The notes under the pieces are model-generated. The model saw only the letters and a program-made list of their open reading frames with translations, made no database searches and had not been told where the DNA came from. From contig CAXXIH010000001.1 of assembly GCA_963663365.2 (NCBI GenBank), positions 1,054,001 to 1,118,000 on the forward strand: 64,000 nucleotides of DNA, in the 5' to 3' direction. The DNA comes from G963663365 sp963663365 (GTDB lineage Bacteria > Hinthialibacterota > Hinthialibacteria > Hinthialibacterales > G963663365). Made by a program: the position numbers and the translations under genes. Shown in pieces: positions 35,730 to 46,495 of the stretch (positions within the stretch are counted from its first letter, which is position 1; every line of letters begins with the position of its first letter).

Positions 35730-37922
35730 TCAGCCGCCTTGGATGGGGAAGGTTTGTTGGAGCCAGGCATCGCCATCGCGGGCGCGGATGCGTAGGGTGT
35801 GGTCTCCCGGCGGAATAATACCATCGGAGTCATACTCCTCTGTTCCCACAAGATAAGGCGGGCCATCGAAGCGATTTATGAGGGTGTCATCGAGATAGAC
35901 TTCCAACTCCCCAAGCGGAACGCCATCGGTCCAGATACGAATACGCTCCCACTTGTGATAGACGCCAAACTGATGGGGCGGTGTGATGTAAATTCCTTTG
36001 CTTCTAGAAGACCGTTTTTGCGATTCGGTCTGCATCCAATATTTTACGGCTTCATGACTGGCAAGCAGACGCATGGTTCTTCGGTCGCCGGGTTTGCCTA
36101 ATGTCCGGGCATCGGCCTGGTAAATGTAGACACCATCCGCGCCTTGTTCATACAGTTGCGCGATGCGGTGAAGGAATGGTCCGGGGAACGGAAGCCCCCA
36201 GCTGAGTCCATCGACACACGGCAGCAAGACACAATCTGTGTCTTTGACGGCCTTAAAATACGGTTCCATAGCAATATGCAAATGACGTCCTTGGATGTTG
36301 CTGGGACAAAGGTAATCCACCCAGCCCTGCTTGGCCCAGGTTGTGTAGTCGAAAAACTCCGCGCGGCGTACGCCTGTACCCGGAAAGCGGACCAAGAGCG
36401 GGATACGGCCTTCGCCATGTTTGGCTGCGAATTCATCCGCCAGCGCGCGCAAGTCTTGCAGGAAATGATTGCAGGTTTCAGCCGAGTCGATGGTTTCAGG
36501 ATAGCGGCAAAAATCAATCGAGAGGCCGCGTGCGCCGATTTCCAGAGCCTCACGGTATAAACGAAGTGCATATGCACGGACCTCGGGGACCTCATAACGT
36601 AAGGCGCTGCCGCGCATCCAATCGGGATGTGTTTTTGAGAAATCGCCTTGAAGCGGTGAACCGGGATAGCAATTGCTGGCACCAAAATTGGCGTGGGCCT
36701 TAAGGCCCAGTTCGCGGGCATAACGCAGTTCGGCATCGAGGGTATTTGTGCATTGCTGCATTTTTCCGACATTATCGGTTTTGGGTTGTTTGATGGCACC
36801 GATAGGATCGCCGATGGTGGAATGGAGCAATTGATCCGTACCGCGTGATTCATAAACGACTTTCATGCCGAAGCGTCCGATTTGAATATCGATGATGGGG
36901 ATACGGGCTTCGGCAAAAGCGGTCAGGGGCGCGCGATGTTGCAAGGTTTCGAGAACATTATCGGAGAAAGCCCAAGAATAGGGTTCGAAATAACCGGCGA
37001 CGGTTTTGTTAAACGGAAAGCGATAGGGTATTTCTAATTGGTCAACCAGCTCATTGTTCAGGGGAACGAGTTTGACATAGTCGATGTGCGCGGGGGTGTA
37101 GCCGGTGTAATTGTGAGGTTGATAGAGAACCAAATGCTGCCGGTCCATGCGTGCCCAGCGCCATAAGATTTCCTGCCCCGGATGGGAGGAAGACAACGGA
37201 TCGGAGCGTTCATCGCCGGTCAGACGCAGGCGGATGCTCCCCGCTGTGGGATTGGAGCAGATAAAGATGGCGTACACGCCATTTAGTGAGAGCGGATAGG
37301 AGAGCGGGGGCAGTCCGGCGGAATCGGCCGTATTGCCATAAAGGGCATTGCCTAAAGTAACCCCGGCGGAATTGCCCTGGTTGAATTTCCAATTCCATTT
37401 TCGGTCCGATTCACTAACGTTTTCATCGGTTGAAATGGCATCTTGGGTTGTGACATTCGACCAGTCTTCAATATAGATAACATCGTGGTTGTCGATTTTG
37501 ATTGAGACGGTTTCCGATTTCAGCAAATCATTCTCAATCGACCGAATCTCAATCCGGAAGTCAATATCAACAACTCCATCGTGTTGCGCTTCGGGATAAG
37601 GATTGAAAATTATGGTGCGTTCCAGTCCGGCTGTGCGGCGTTCTACGATTTTGCCTTCGGCAATCCATGCCTGCCAGTCTGTTCCGGGCGACAGTCTTTT
37701 GGCCGTATCAGAGAGATTGGGAATGGCCTTGGCGGATTTCCAAGTTTCCGCGCCTCGTGGGGACCATGAGCAGGAAACTTCGACGAGATCAGGAGCGTCA
37801 TGGGGGACGGTGTAGCTAATTTCGATATAACGGGTGATGGGATCGATTTGTGCCGAAGCGCAAATTCCAGTGGTGGCCGTTAGTATAAGAACGGAAGCCA
37901 AAGCAAGCGCATATTTCTTCAT
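35730..37922 (-). CDS. Secreted GHL10-like TIM-barrel protein with accessory beta domains
   Basis: The start is placed at the ATG at 37922, which opens a Sec signal (MKKYALALASVLILTATTG, cut near SAQ); an ATG at 37952 adds ten residues. 730 aa. Beta-rich N-terminal part (about 25-300), then a barrel: RIPIIDIQIGRFGMKVVYES, GLKAHANFGASN, GARGLSIDFCRYPE with the presumed acidic pair, WVDYLCPSNI and GADGVYIYQAD. The C-terminal ~100 residues are an Ig-like domain (LGELEVYLDDTLINRFDGPP, GDHTLRIRARDGDAW). Similar layout to the 17934 protein but much longer. Substrate unknown. A minus-strand single gene, convergent with 33615. Confidence 0.75.
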   Translation of the reverse strand: MKKYALALASVLILTATTGICASAQIDPITRYIEISYTVPHDAPDLVEVSCSWSPRGAETWKSAKAIPNLSDTAKRLSPGTDWQAWIAEGKIVERRTAGLERTIIFNPYPEAQHDGVVDIDFRIEIRSIENDLLKSETVSIKIDNHDVIYIEDWSNVTTQDAISTDENVSESDRKWNWKFNQGNSAGVTLGNALYGNTADSAGLPPLSYPLSLNGVYAIFICSNPTAGSIRLRLTGDERSDPLSSSHPGQEILWRWARMDRQHLVLYQPHNYTGYTPAHIDYVKLVPLNNELVDQLEIPYRFPFNKTVAGYFEPYSWAFSDNVLETLQHRAPLTAFAEARIPIIDIQIGRFGMKVVYESRGTDQLLHSTIGDPIGAIKQPKTDNVGKMQQCTNTLDAELRYARELGLKAHANFGASNCYPGSPLQGDFSKTHPDWMRGSALRYEVPEVRAYALRLYREALEIGARGLSIDFCRYPETIDSAETCNHFLQDLRALADEFAAKHGEGRIPLLVRFPGTGVRRAEFFDYTTWAKQGWVDYLCPSNIQGRHLHIAMEPYFKAVKDTDCVLLPCVDGLSWGLPFPGPFLHRIAQLYEQGADGVYIYQADARTLGKPGDRRTMRLLASHEAVKYWMQTESQKRSSRSKGIYITPPHQFGVYHKWERIRIWTDGVPLGELEVYLDDTLINRFDGPPYLVGTEEYDSDGIIPPGDHTLRIRARDGDAWLQQTFPIQGG

Positions 37923-38063
37923 GGGTACGTAAATTTCCGGTTTGTGGTTCATTATCCAATTCCCATCACGTCAGTTTCAGCAAATGCGTCAATAACATGT
38001 GGATTTTACCATAGGTTGGGAATCGATCCTATTTGGAGGATAAAGATTCTTTGAGGCCCGTGG

Positions 38064-38157
38064 TGCGGCGGGGGATTTAGTAGGGCGGCACCATGCACGT
38101 CGAAACGATTAGTTATTTGAATCACGAAAACACGAAAGGGGCACGAAGGGCACGAAA
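38064..38157. repeat. Intergenic repeats, including CACGAA array copy 2
   Basis: gcggcgggggatttagtagggcggcacc resembles gggggatataattgggcggcgc near 49911. Bases 38115-38157 are nearly identical to 28772-28813 (TCACGAAAACACGAAAGGGG, then CACGAAGGGCACGAAA). The 400-nt spacer (37953-38353) otherwise shows no gene. Confidence 0.75.
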
Positions 38158-38353
38158 ACAGGATTTTTTTATTCCTTGCCTACAGATTGTAGAGCAGTGG
38201 TGATGATGATTGTTAATGTCCGATTCTGATAGGTAATTACAGGTGGTTGGCAAGGTGCATGAGGTGTAGTAATGTGTGTGATCTGCAGCAATGTGCGTGA
38301 GATGCGATAATACATACAGGATGTTGTGATGCAAAATGGCAAAGGATGGGATC

Positions 38354-39784
38354 ATGGATGTCAATAATAAAATTGCCCGCCGGGATGTTCTGCGTTCAGC
38401 CTTGGCCTTGGGGGCACTGGGGTCAGTCAGCCGCTACGCTACGTCCGAGGAAAATTCATACAAGAATGTTCTTTTGTTAATTGCCGACGACCACGGGCTG
38501 GATATGCCGGCCTATGGGAATCGTGTGATCCAGACTCCCAACTTGGACAATTTGGCGGCGCAGGGTGTTTTTTTTCGCCATGCCTATTGTACAACACCCA
38601 GCTGCAGCGCCAGCCGTTCGTGCATTTTGACCGGTTTGCATAACCACAGGAATGGTCAATTCGGGCATGCCCACGATTACAATCACTTTTCCACTTTTAA
38701 TTGGATTCAATCTCTTCCGCAGTTGCTTAAAAATCGGGGCTATACAACAGGCGTTATCGGAAAACTGCATGTCAGCCCGGCATCAACATTTCCATTCGAT
38801 TCCGCATCGCTCGATCTTCCTGATTTTTTGCATAATCGAAATGTTACGGCGATGGCAAAGAAAGCCAAGCAATTCTTTGAAGAGAACCGTGACCATCCGT
38901 TCTATCTGCATGTGGGATTTGCCGATCCACACCGTTACCGAAAAGGATTCGGAAACCAAATTGACGGTTTGGAAAATCCGCCTGTTACCTATTCTCCAAA
39001 CGATGTGAACATACCCGGCTTTTTGCCCGATTGGCCAGTCGTCCGTCAAGAATTAGCAGAGTACTATCAGTCTGTCAGCCGTATGGATTACGGTGTCGGT
39101 TTGATTTTGAAGGCTTTGAAAGAAGCGGGGAAAGACAAGGATACGCTGGTAATTTACCTAAGCGATAACGGGATCGCTTTCCCGGGGGCGAAAACCAATT
39201 TATACGATCCGGGAGTGCGCCTGCCATTTATTGTCTGTTCCCCTCTGCAAAAAAAGAGGGGGATCGAGAATAACGCCATGATCTCATTTGTGGATTTGGT
39301 CCCGACGATTTTGGAGTGGACGGGGGCCGATGCTCCTCCGTATCCATTGCACGGGCGTTCGTTTCTTCCGATTCTTGAAGAGGAAAATCCATCAGGTTGG
39401 GATGAAGTTTTCTTTTCACATACTTTCCATGAAATCACGATGTACTATCCATCGAGGGGAATTCGTACACGCCGGTATAAATATCTCAACAATCTTGCGC
39501 ACCAGCTCCCTTTTCCCTTTGCGAGCGATCTTTATGCATGCGCCACGTGGCAGGAGGTGCTTAACCGTAAGAGTCAAACCTATGGGCCACGGCGCGTTGC
39601 GGATTATATCCACCGTCCGGCAGAAGAGTTGTATGATTTGGAGAACGATCCGCTTGAACTCAACAACCTTGCAGGCACCCCTGCGGCCAAAAGTGCGCTC
39701 GAGGAGCATCGGCGGCGTACGCTCGAATTTCGTGAACAGACCAAAGACCCTTGGTTGATTCTTAATAATTATGCCGAGATGTGA
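38354..39784 (+). CDS. Tat-exported formylglycine-dependent sulfatase (family S1)
   Basis: 476 aa from the ATG at 38354, with AAAGGA 7 nt upstream; an earlier ATG at 38336 lacks a ribosome-binding site. Leader NKIARRDVLRSALALGALG is Tat-like. Metal-binding opening NVLLLIADDHGLDMPAYG, then the maturation motif CSASR (CxASR form; Cys about 84) within TPSCSASRSCILTG, then GYTTGVIGKLHV, DNGIAFPGAKTNLYDPG and the late LYDLENDPLELNNLA. Cysteine-type maturation would need a formylglycine-generating enzyme or anSME, neither in this window. Resembles heparan-N-sulfatase-like S1 subfamilies; it would desulfate a glycan outside the cytoplasm. The next gene follows after 46 nt. Confidence 0.92.
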   Translation: MDVNNKIARRDVLRSALALGALGSVSRYATSEENSYKNVLLLIADDHGLDMPAYGNRVIQTPNLDNLAAQGVFFRHAYCTTPSCSASRSCILTGLHNHRNGQFGHAHDYNHFSTFNWIQSLPQLLKNRGYTTGVIGKLHVSPASTFPFDSASLDLPDFLHNRNVTAMAKKAKQFFEENRDHPFYLHVGFADPHRYRKGFGNQIDGLENPPVTYSPNDVNIPGFLPDWPVVRQELAEYYQSVSRMDYGVGLILKALKEAGKDKDTLVIYLSDNGIAFPGAKTNLYDPGVRLPFIVCSPLQKKRGIENNAMISFVDLVPTILEWTGADAPPYPLHGRSFLPILEEENPSGWDEVFFSHTFHEITMYYPSRGIRTRRYKYLNNLAHQLPFPFASDLYACATWQEVLNRKSQTYGPRRVADYIHRPAEELYDLENDPLELNNLAGTPAAKSALEEHRRRTLEFREQTKDPWLILNNYAEM

Positions 39785-39830
39785 ATATCAATATGATCGC
39801 GTTTACAATCCGAATGAGGCGAATTGGAAT

Positions 39831-40925
39831 ATGAAGAATTTTATAGTCTTTGGTATTGTCAGTTTTTTGATTGTATCAGTATTGTTTTCCGCATATGGAC
39901 AGCAAGAGGTGAGATGTCTTTGTGAGAAACCTAAAATAGAGCCGCTTATACGAGGGGCGTTGTGGTGGCTAACTTCGGCCTATGACGGTTGGACCGAAGA
40001 TGATTGGGAGAAGGCGATCCAGGCGCAATGCGATGTCGGTTTCGATGTGCTTTGGATTTTTAATACGCCTGCGCTGCTTAAACAGGCGGAGCAGGAAGGC
40101 CAGAATAATAGACAAGATACAAGGTTCGATGTTCTTGATACGGTCTATCGAATTGCCGCCGAAAAGAAAATGCGGATCATTGCCGATTTGCCGAAGGGGG
40201 GATGGTATCAAAAGAATTCACAAGAAGAAATTCTTGCGATCAATACTGAATATATCCGGAAGTATCATGCGCGGTATGGTCATTATCGGTCGTTTTGGGG
40301 GTGGTATCTGAATTACGAGATCAATCCTATTGCACCGGATGACAAAGAGGAGTCGTTGTTTTGGCGTAAATTGTGGCGGGATATCTCGGACGAATGTCAT
40401 CGTGTAGCTCCCGGTTCAGTTGTGACGATCTCCCCTTTCTTTCTGCTCGATAAAGATCGTGTGCGTGGTTTCATTTATCTTGAACCGGAGCAATATGCCT
40501 CATGGTGGGGGGAGACGCTTGCGGCATCAAAGATCGATATTTTGATGTTACAGGATTCCGGAGAGCATCTGTCTTTCTTTACATTAGAGCAGCGCAAACC
40601 TTTTTTTGAGGCGGTACGTAATGCATGCCATAAAGCCGGAGCACAATTTTGGGTGAATGTGGAAACCGGAGAGGCACATGTGGATGATTGGGATGACTAT
40701 TTGAAACGTACCAAAGAAAAGAATGTGCCGTGGCGTTTCACTCCCATTGAATGGCTTGAAAAGAAATTGCATTTGGCCGCCTGCTATGGGGACGGTATCA
40801 TTAACTGGGGGTATTTTCCTTTCATGGATCCACTGCCCGCCAAGCCGGGAGAAGCGGATTTTAATGAGCGGGCCCAAAACGCTTACCAAGCCTACAAAGC
40901 CTATTACGAACGAATCAAGAAATAA
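39831..40925 (+). CDS. Secreted DUF4434-like TIM-barrel protein
   Basis: The start at the ATG at 39831 gives a proper Sec signal (MKNFIVFGIVSFLIVSVLFS, cut near YGQQ); an earlier in-frame ATG at 39771 overlaps the sulfatase gene. 364 aa. Barrel pattern: WEKAIQAQCDVGFDVLWIF, MRIIADLPKGGWY, YRSFWGWYLNYEINP, GSVVTISPFFLLD, KIDILMLQDSG and GAQFWVNVETGE. Glutamates in YLNYEINP and NVETGE occupy positions typical for acid/base and nucleophile in such barrels. This is the layout of DUF4434-type proteins found beside glycosidases. No reaction is known. Co-directional with and close behind the sulfatase, so probably one transcript. Confidence 0.65.
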   Translation: MKNFIVFGIVSFLIVSVLFSAYGQQEVRCLCEKPKIEPLIRGALWWLTSAYDGWTEDDWEKAIQAQCDVGFDVLWIFNTPALLKQAEQEGQNNRQDTRFDVLDTVYRIAAEKKMRIIADLPKGGWYQKNSQEEILAINTEYIRKYHARYGHYRSFWGWYLNYEINPIAPDDKEESLFWRKLWRDISDECHRVAPGSVVTISPFFLLDKDRVRGFIYLEPEQYASWWGETLAASKIDILMLQDSGEHLSFFTLEQRKPFFEAVRNACHKAGAQFWVNVETGEAHVDDWDDYLKRTKEKNVPWRFTPIEWLEKKLHLAACYGDGIINWGYFPFMDPLPAKPGEADFNERAQNAYQAYKAYYERIKK

Positions 40926-41071
40926 TTTGTAGTATTAGTGAGACGCGCCATCGGCCTGGGATGGCGGGCCCCGGCAGTGCCCCAGGGACGCTGAATATCC
41001 TATGGCGATTGTGTATACTCTCAATCATGGCAGGGCTTATGGACAAGCCTATTTTTGAATAGGAGCCGACT

Positions 41072-41977
41072 TTGAATATGAAATGCTTAAACCGTCGTCA
41101 ATTTTTAGGGCAGAGCGCTGCCGTACTCGGCGCTATCGCCACAGCATCTACGCCATTTGCATCAGAGACCAGCGCAGGAAAACGTTCATGCACGGATAAG
41201 GTTGTTTTGGGACGTTCGGGTGTGAAAGTAACTCGTTTGGGATGCGGCACGGGAACCAATGGGGGGGCCATACAGCGCGAGTTGGGACAAAAAGAGTTCA
41301 CCCGGATGATCCGCCATGCCTATGACAACGGAATACGTTTCTTCGACACGGCCGATAGCTATGACGGGATGCATGAGATGCTGGCGGAGGCCCTAAAGGG
41401 GATTGACCGTTCGACATACGCCATTCAGACGAAAATGAGATTGCATGACGGCGCCAGCCCGATGAAAGATACTGACCGATTCCGTAAGGAGTTGAATAGC
41501 GACTATTTCGATTCATTTCTTTTGCATTGCATGCAGGCTCCGGACTGGACGACTTCACAACATAAACTCATGGATGAGTTGGAAGAAGCCAAGCAAAAAA
41601 AGATTGTGTTATCGCACGGTGCTTCCTGCCATGGGTTGAAGGCACTGAAAGACATGCCGGGGTGCGAGTGGTTGGATGTGGCTTTGCTCCGTGTGAATCA
41701 TGATGGGACACACATGGATGGCCCGGAAGGCACGTGGGCTGAGCCGGGAAGTCACGACGAAGCGGTAGCGGAAATCAAGAAAATCCACACATCCGGCACA
41801 GGTGTTGTCGGTATGAAATTGATCGGCAACGGCGATTTTACAAAACCGGAACGGCGCGAAGCCTCAATCCGTTATGTCATGAGCCTCGATTGTGTGGATG
41901 CCAGTGTAATTGGTTTTAAAAGCACGGCCGAAATCGACGAAGCCATGCGTCTCATGGATACGTATTTAAATGTTTAA
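41072..41977 (+). CDS. Tat-exported aldo/keto reductase
   Basis: 301 aa. The TTG at 41072 is 6 nt behind AGGAG; the alternative ATG at 41078 is 12 nt behind. Leader CLNRRQFLGQSAAVLGAIAT is a Tat signal. The AKR tetrad is present: Asp95 (DTADSY), Tyr97, Lys121 (QTKMRL) and His152 (LLHCM). Further family signs are LGRSGVKVTRLGCGTG at the start and GTGVVGMKLIGNGDF. About 40 residues of a usual AKR C-terminus (substrate loops) appear missing or short. Probably reduces or oxidises a sugar aldehyde with NAD(P); Tat export implies that it folds with cofactor first. Similar Tat-AKRs are common in planctomycete-like genomes. Confidence 0.88.
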   Translation: MNMKCLNRRQFLGQSAAVLGAIATASTPFASETSAGKRSCTDKVVLGRSGVKVTRLGCGTGTNGGAIQRELGQKEFTRMIRHAYDNGIRFFDTADSYDGMHEMLAEALKGIDRSTYAIQTKMRLHDGASPMKDTDRFRKELNSDYFDSFLLHCMQAPDWTTSQHKLMDELEEAKQKKIVLSHGASCHGLKALKDMPGCEWLDVALLRVNHDGTHMDGPEGTWAEPGSHDEAVAEIKKIHTSGTGVVGMKLIGNGDFTKPERREASIRYVMSLDCVDASVIGFKSTAEIDEAMRLMDTYLNV

Positions 41978-42015
41978 CGAGCAGATGATTTAGAACCGCA
42001 TTTCCATTTTGCGGT

Positions 42016-42609
42016 TTAGTTGCCGCCGGCCTGTATTCCGCCAGGTCCGGCGCGGAGGATATCTCCCGTACTTAAAAGGCCATTGGAAGCCTCATAAATC
42101 AATTGTCCTGGTCCGGTGTTTTCACATGCCCAGACTTTGCGATCCGGACCTTGGGAAACGAATGCAAAGCGGAACTTGTTTTCTGTCATATGCAATTCGC
42201 TGGCGACGGTCTGAAGAAAACCCCAGTGGCCAAATCCCGGAAATGATACCCAGCTGTCATAAGTGACATAATTGGGACAATTGTCGCTCAATTTCACCTT
42301 GTCGCTGTCGCCGAACGGATCGATCGGAAGTGAGGACATATATTCAATCGGTGTGGTGAGCGCGATCCAGCGTCTTTCAATCGGATCGTTGCCGTGAGGA
42401 TTTCCATTGGTCCATGGGTAGGCCTGATTGTCGAGGAAATACAGTTCCATCGAATCGGCAAAACTTCGCTGTTCGGAATGGACCTTTGCGATTTTCGCCC
42501 GAGTTTGTGCGTTTAGAAAATTGGGAACCGCAATAGCCGCCAAAATGCCAATGATTGCAACAACAATAAGCAGTTCAATCAGTGTAAAACCACGCCGTCT
42601 CAAAATCAT
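42016..42609 (-). CDS. Type II/IV prepilin-like protein (pseudopilin)
   Basis: 197 aa. The short basic leader MILRRRG ends at the prepilin-peptidase site before FTLIELL; the hydrophobic helix is followed by AVPNFLNAQTRAKIAKVHSE. The central part keeps the common pattern YFLDNQAYPWTNGN..TTPIEYMSSLPIDPF and FVSQGPDRKVWA. The end, YEASNGLLSTGDILRAGPGG, matches the pseudopilin at 10697 (YDTSNGLISAGDI). Both stand alone without pilus or type II secretion genes, so they may be members of a large set of interchangeable minor pilins. Convergent with the aldo/keto reductase gene. Confidence 0.9.
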   Translation of the reverse strand: MILRRRGFTLIELLIVVAIIGILAAIAVPNFLNAQTRAKIAKVHSEQRSFADSMELYFLDNQAYPWTNGNPHGNDPIERRWIALTTPIEYMSSLPIDPFGDSDKVKLSDNCPNYVTYDSWVSFPGFGHWGFLQTVASELHMTENKFRFAFVSQGPDRKVWACENTGPGQLIYEASNGLLSTGDILRAGPGGIQAGGN

Positions 42610-42837
42610 TTTATACCCCCAATGTTCAATAATTCGAGCTGCTGCCAGCGGTTTGTGCGAATTATTGCATTACACATCATAGCACAATTGCAAAATGTTG
42701 ACATAATTCAAGATAGAGAGTACTCATGATGCTGCGCTGTAATGTGTGATTGTGTTTATCTTTAAAATAACCAAATAGTTGCATACGTTTCGATTGAATT
42801 TTGGGGTCGAACCGGGTTATGCGGAGAGGGATGTTTC

Positions 42838-44094
<1,257 letters not shown>

Positions 44095-44137
44095 TGAATA
44101 ACATTTGTTATTTCGATTTGGTTCTAAAGTGAAAAAC

Positions 44138-44162
44138 AGGCCGGTTTTGTATTCCGGCCTGG
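44138..44162. terminator. Bidirectional hairpin between convergent genes
   Basis: CAGGCCGG and CCGGCCTG form a perfect 8-bp stem around a 9-nt loop. The position between the ends of the genes at 44094 (+) and 44196 (-) fits a shared terminator, with AAAAA before the stem providing the U-tract for the minus strand. Only a weak T tail on the plus side. Confidence 0.6.
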
Positions 44163-44195
44163 ATTATGCTTCTTGCTATCAGTAAAAGTTTTGAA

Positions 44196-44912
44196 TTAGC
44201 GTCCTTCTAGTTTTTTGCGTTCGGCAATCAAGAGTTCCATCCATGATTTCATGTATTTGCCGTGATCATGGAAAGTCCGTCCACTGACCAGATTGCCATC
44301 GACCACACAAGGTTCATCGACAAAGATGCCGCCGCAGACTTCCAGATCGAATTGGCATTTACCCACCGTCGCCATCCGTCTGCCTTTGACACAGCCGGCA
44401 TACGCGGGGATCTCGACGCCATGGCATACGCAGCCTATCGGCCTGTTGGATTCAAAGAAATATCGTGTGATTCGGACTAGGTCTTTGTCATAACGGATAT
44501 ATTCCGGTGCGCGTCCGCCGCTGAAGAAAATACCAACGTACTCTTCAGGTTTAACATCTTTGAAAGCGATGTCGGCCTGGATTGAATAGCCGGGATATTC
44601 CTTTGTGATTGTCCAACCCGGTTTGACTTCATGCAGAACCATCTCGTAGCGGCGTTTTTCAGGCGCGGTGACGACGGGTACGAAATCATCTTCCTGTAAA
44701 CGATAAAAGGGATAAAGCGTATCGACTGTTTCTGTAGCGTCACCGACGACGATCAATACCTTGTTCATGCTATTTTTCTCCTGTGCCTCCGAGTTCTGAA
44801 CGAGTCCTGCGATTCCAACTGTACCGGCCGCGAGGTAGTAACACATTTCGCGGCGGTTAGGATTCATTCCGCCGGCTGCGGCTGGTGGTGATCCATCCTT
44901 TTCTTGTTTCAT
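44196..44912 (-). CDS. DJ-1/PfpI-superfamily protein with Tat-like leader
   Basis: The ATG at 44912 lies 5 nt behind AAAGGA; the TTG just before it is not needed. 238 aa. The N-terminus contains NRREMCYYLAAGTVGIAGLV, a Tat-like leader. The core begins NKVLIVVGDATETVDTLYPF. The nucleophile elbow is IGCVCHGVEIPAYAGCVKGR, with Cys-His as in PfpI/DJ-1 proteins. IFFSGGRAPEYIRYD gives the oxyanion region and VVDGNLVSGRTFHDHGKYM the C-terminal signature. Could be a glyoxalase/deglycase-type or isomerase-type hydrolase. Last gene of a four-gene minus-strand cluster that starts with GH28. Confidence 0.85.
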   Translation of the reverse strand: MKQEKDGSPPAAAGGMNPNRREMCYYLAAGTVGIAGLVQNSEAQEKNSMNKVLIVVGDATETVDTLYPFYRLQEDDFVPVVTAPEKRRYEMVLHEVKPGWTITKEYPGYSIQADIAFKDVKPEEYVGIFFSGGRAPEYIRYDKDLVRITRYFFESNRPIGCVCHGVEIPAYAGCVKGRRMATVGKCQFDLEVCGGIFVDEPCVVDGNLVSGRTFHDHGKYMKSWMELLIAERKKLEGR

Positions 44913-44971
44913 CAAAGTCCTTTCCTTTATGCCGTAACCAAAACTATGAAATCAAGTCCATGCCAACACGA

Positions 44972-46495
44972 TCATGACATTAGAATGTTGCCTTCACAGT
45001 CAGAAAAAACAAGGTCAGATTCAAGGATTTGCCGATGAGCCAGTTTCTTTAGGTAATAAAGTGTCGGGCCGGTGATATGCATGTTGTTCAAGAATGGTTG
45101 GGTGTAATTGACATCACCGTATTGCGCGCCGCCGACATGGATCGGTATCTTTTTGTCACCGACTTTTCTCCATTGGCCGTTATGGTTGTTCCAGTCCACT
45201 CCCTCTGTCAAGAAACCATGGTCACCATGATGGTGAAGGGCGGCTGTGCGAAGAATGGTCAGTCCTTTCAACTCATAATCGAGATTGCGACACAGATGTG
45301 CCGCTTCGAAGTATGCATAGGCCGCTTCTGCGTTTTCCCATAGGTAAGCGGTATCCCAAGATTCCTCCATCATGAGTAAGCCCTGCGTTGCCACGCCGTT
45401 ACGATCATCTTTCATTTCAAAAGATTCGAGCCCGCCAAGGCAGTGTTCAAGCGCCCAGTTAACTAAATCGTCATCACGCAGCAGCGAAGCGGCGCGGATC
45501 AATGTGCGAAATCCAATGGAATACGCCACGTTTTCATGGTCATCATACGTATCGTGATTGCAGCTGCCAAAAGCGCCGCCGATATCCCGGAAAACAGAAG
45601 CGGCGCGGCGGACTTCGTTGTGGTAATCACGTTCGCCACGCTGTGTCAGTTCTATCCAGAGCCAAAGAAGGAAGGTTGCATCGCCACTATGGTCGAATTG
45701 CTTATCTTCACTCTTGCCATTTGCAGTGAGCGAATAAGGAGTTCCATCAGGAGTGACACGGCGCGCATACCAGCCGTTTTTGCATTTCGGTGTGTTCCGC
45801 CACACCCAATCGGCAATACTTAGGGCGGTTTTTCGCAGACGTTGTTTGAGATTGCCCTCTACTTCATCTGAAGCCCATAAAAACTGGAGTGCGATCAACG
45901 CAGAGGAGCCGGGACAGAACCATGTATCGAAACGATCTTGATGTAAGTAATTCAAAAACCGCTTGTCGGTCGATATTTCCCGATACGGACGTAGAAAGCC
46001 GTCTTTTTCTATGAAATCCCCTTCAAGGGCGTGATGCAAAACAGAAATACCGATAGCCCTGAGCCGTTGGTCATCGAGCATGCGTGCAAAGCAGAGCATT
46101 TCATGGGCCGCGCCGACGGCATTTGCGGCCCAGCCGATACCCTCCAAATCTCCAAACTCATGCCATGGTTGAGGAATTCCATCTGGATCCACAAAAGTAG
46201 AGTTTGCGCACAAGTTGCCACGATACACAGCCATGCATTTGCGTGTCGTGAAGCGAAGCGAATCCTTCATGCTGTCGGCAATTGTGTATGTTGGAGATGC
46301 AGCCCGATAGAATTTACCCTCCATTTCAGCATTTGAGGTTGCGCCCATTGCCATCTGGTGCAGATTTGCACCACCCAGAAACGCACCGACGGCAACTGTC
46401 TTTGCCACAAATTCTCTTCGCCCCAAACTTGGGATCGATGAATTGGAGACGTTTGTCTCCACATCGGTAGCGGCGTTCATAGGATCAAGATTCAT
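44972..46495 (-). CDS. Tat-exported (alpha/alpha)-barrel protein of unknown specificity
   Basis: The start at the ATG at 46495 has AAAGGA 9 nt upstream and is preferred over 46531. 507 aa. Tat leader SLGRREFVAKTVAVGAFLGG. The body is helical with repeated hairpins typical of six-hairpin glycosidase folds: HEFGDLEGIGWAANAVGAAH, FDTWFCPGSSALIALQFLWA, FDHSGDATFLLWLWIEL, SIGFRTLIRAASLL and TAYLWENAEAAYAYFEAAHL. The fold resembles that of GH88/GH105 unsaturated glucuronyl hydrolases or epimerases, but I do not see their signature residues, so specificity is open. Its position between a PfpI-like gene and a propeller enzyme behind GH28 suggests pectin-derived oligosaccharides. Confidence 0.6.
   Translation of the reverse strand: MNLDPMNAATDVETNVSNSSIPSLGRREFVAKTVAVGAFLGGANLHQMAMGATSNAEMEGKFYRAASPTYTIADSMKDSLRFTTRKCMAVYRGNLCANSTFVDPDGIPQPWHEFGDLEGIGWAANAVGAAHEMLCFARMLDDQRLRAIGISVLHHALEGDFIEKDGFLRPYREISTDKRFLNYLHQDRFDTWFCPGSSALIALQFLWASDEVEGNLKQRLRKTALSIADWVWRNTPKCKNGWYARRVTPDGTPYSLTANGKSEDKQFDHSGDATFLLWLWIELTQRGERDYHNEVRRAASVFRDIGGAFGSCNHDTYDDHENVAYSIGFRTLIRAASLLRDDDLVNWALEHCLGGLESFEMKDDRNGVATQGLLMMEESWDTAYLWENAEAAYAYFEAAHLCRNLDYELKGLTILRTAALHHHGDHGFLTEGVDWNNHNGQWRKVGDKKIPIHVGGAQYGDVNYTQPFLNNMHITGPTLYYLKKLAHRQILESDLVFSDCEGNILMS

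Noticed and set aside
36098..36853. 251-aa open frame on the minus strand inside the TIM-barrel gene
   Set aside because: It is a second frame of the 35730-37922 gene; the translation is Pro/Ser/Arg-rich without domains.
40950..40995. GC-rich palindrome CCTGGG..CCCCAGG as terminator of the DUF4434-like gene
   Set aside because: Long interrupted loop and no T-tract; more likely another dispersed repeat fragment.
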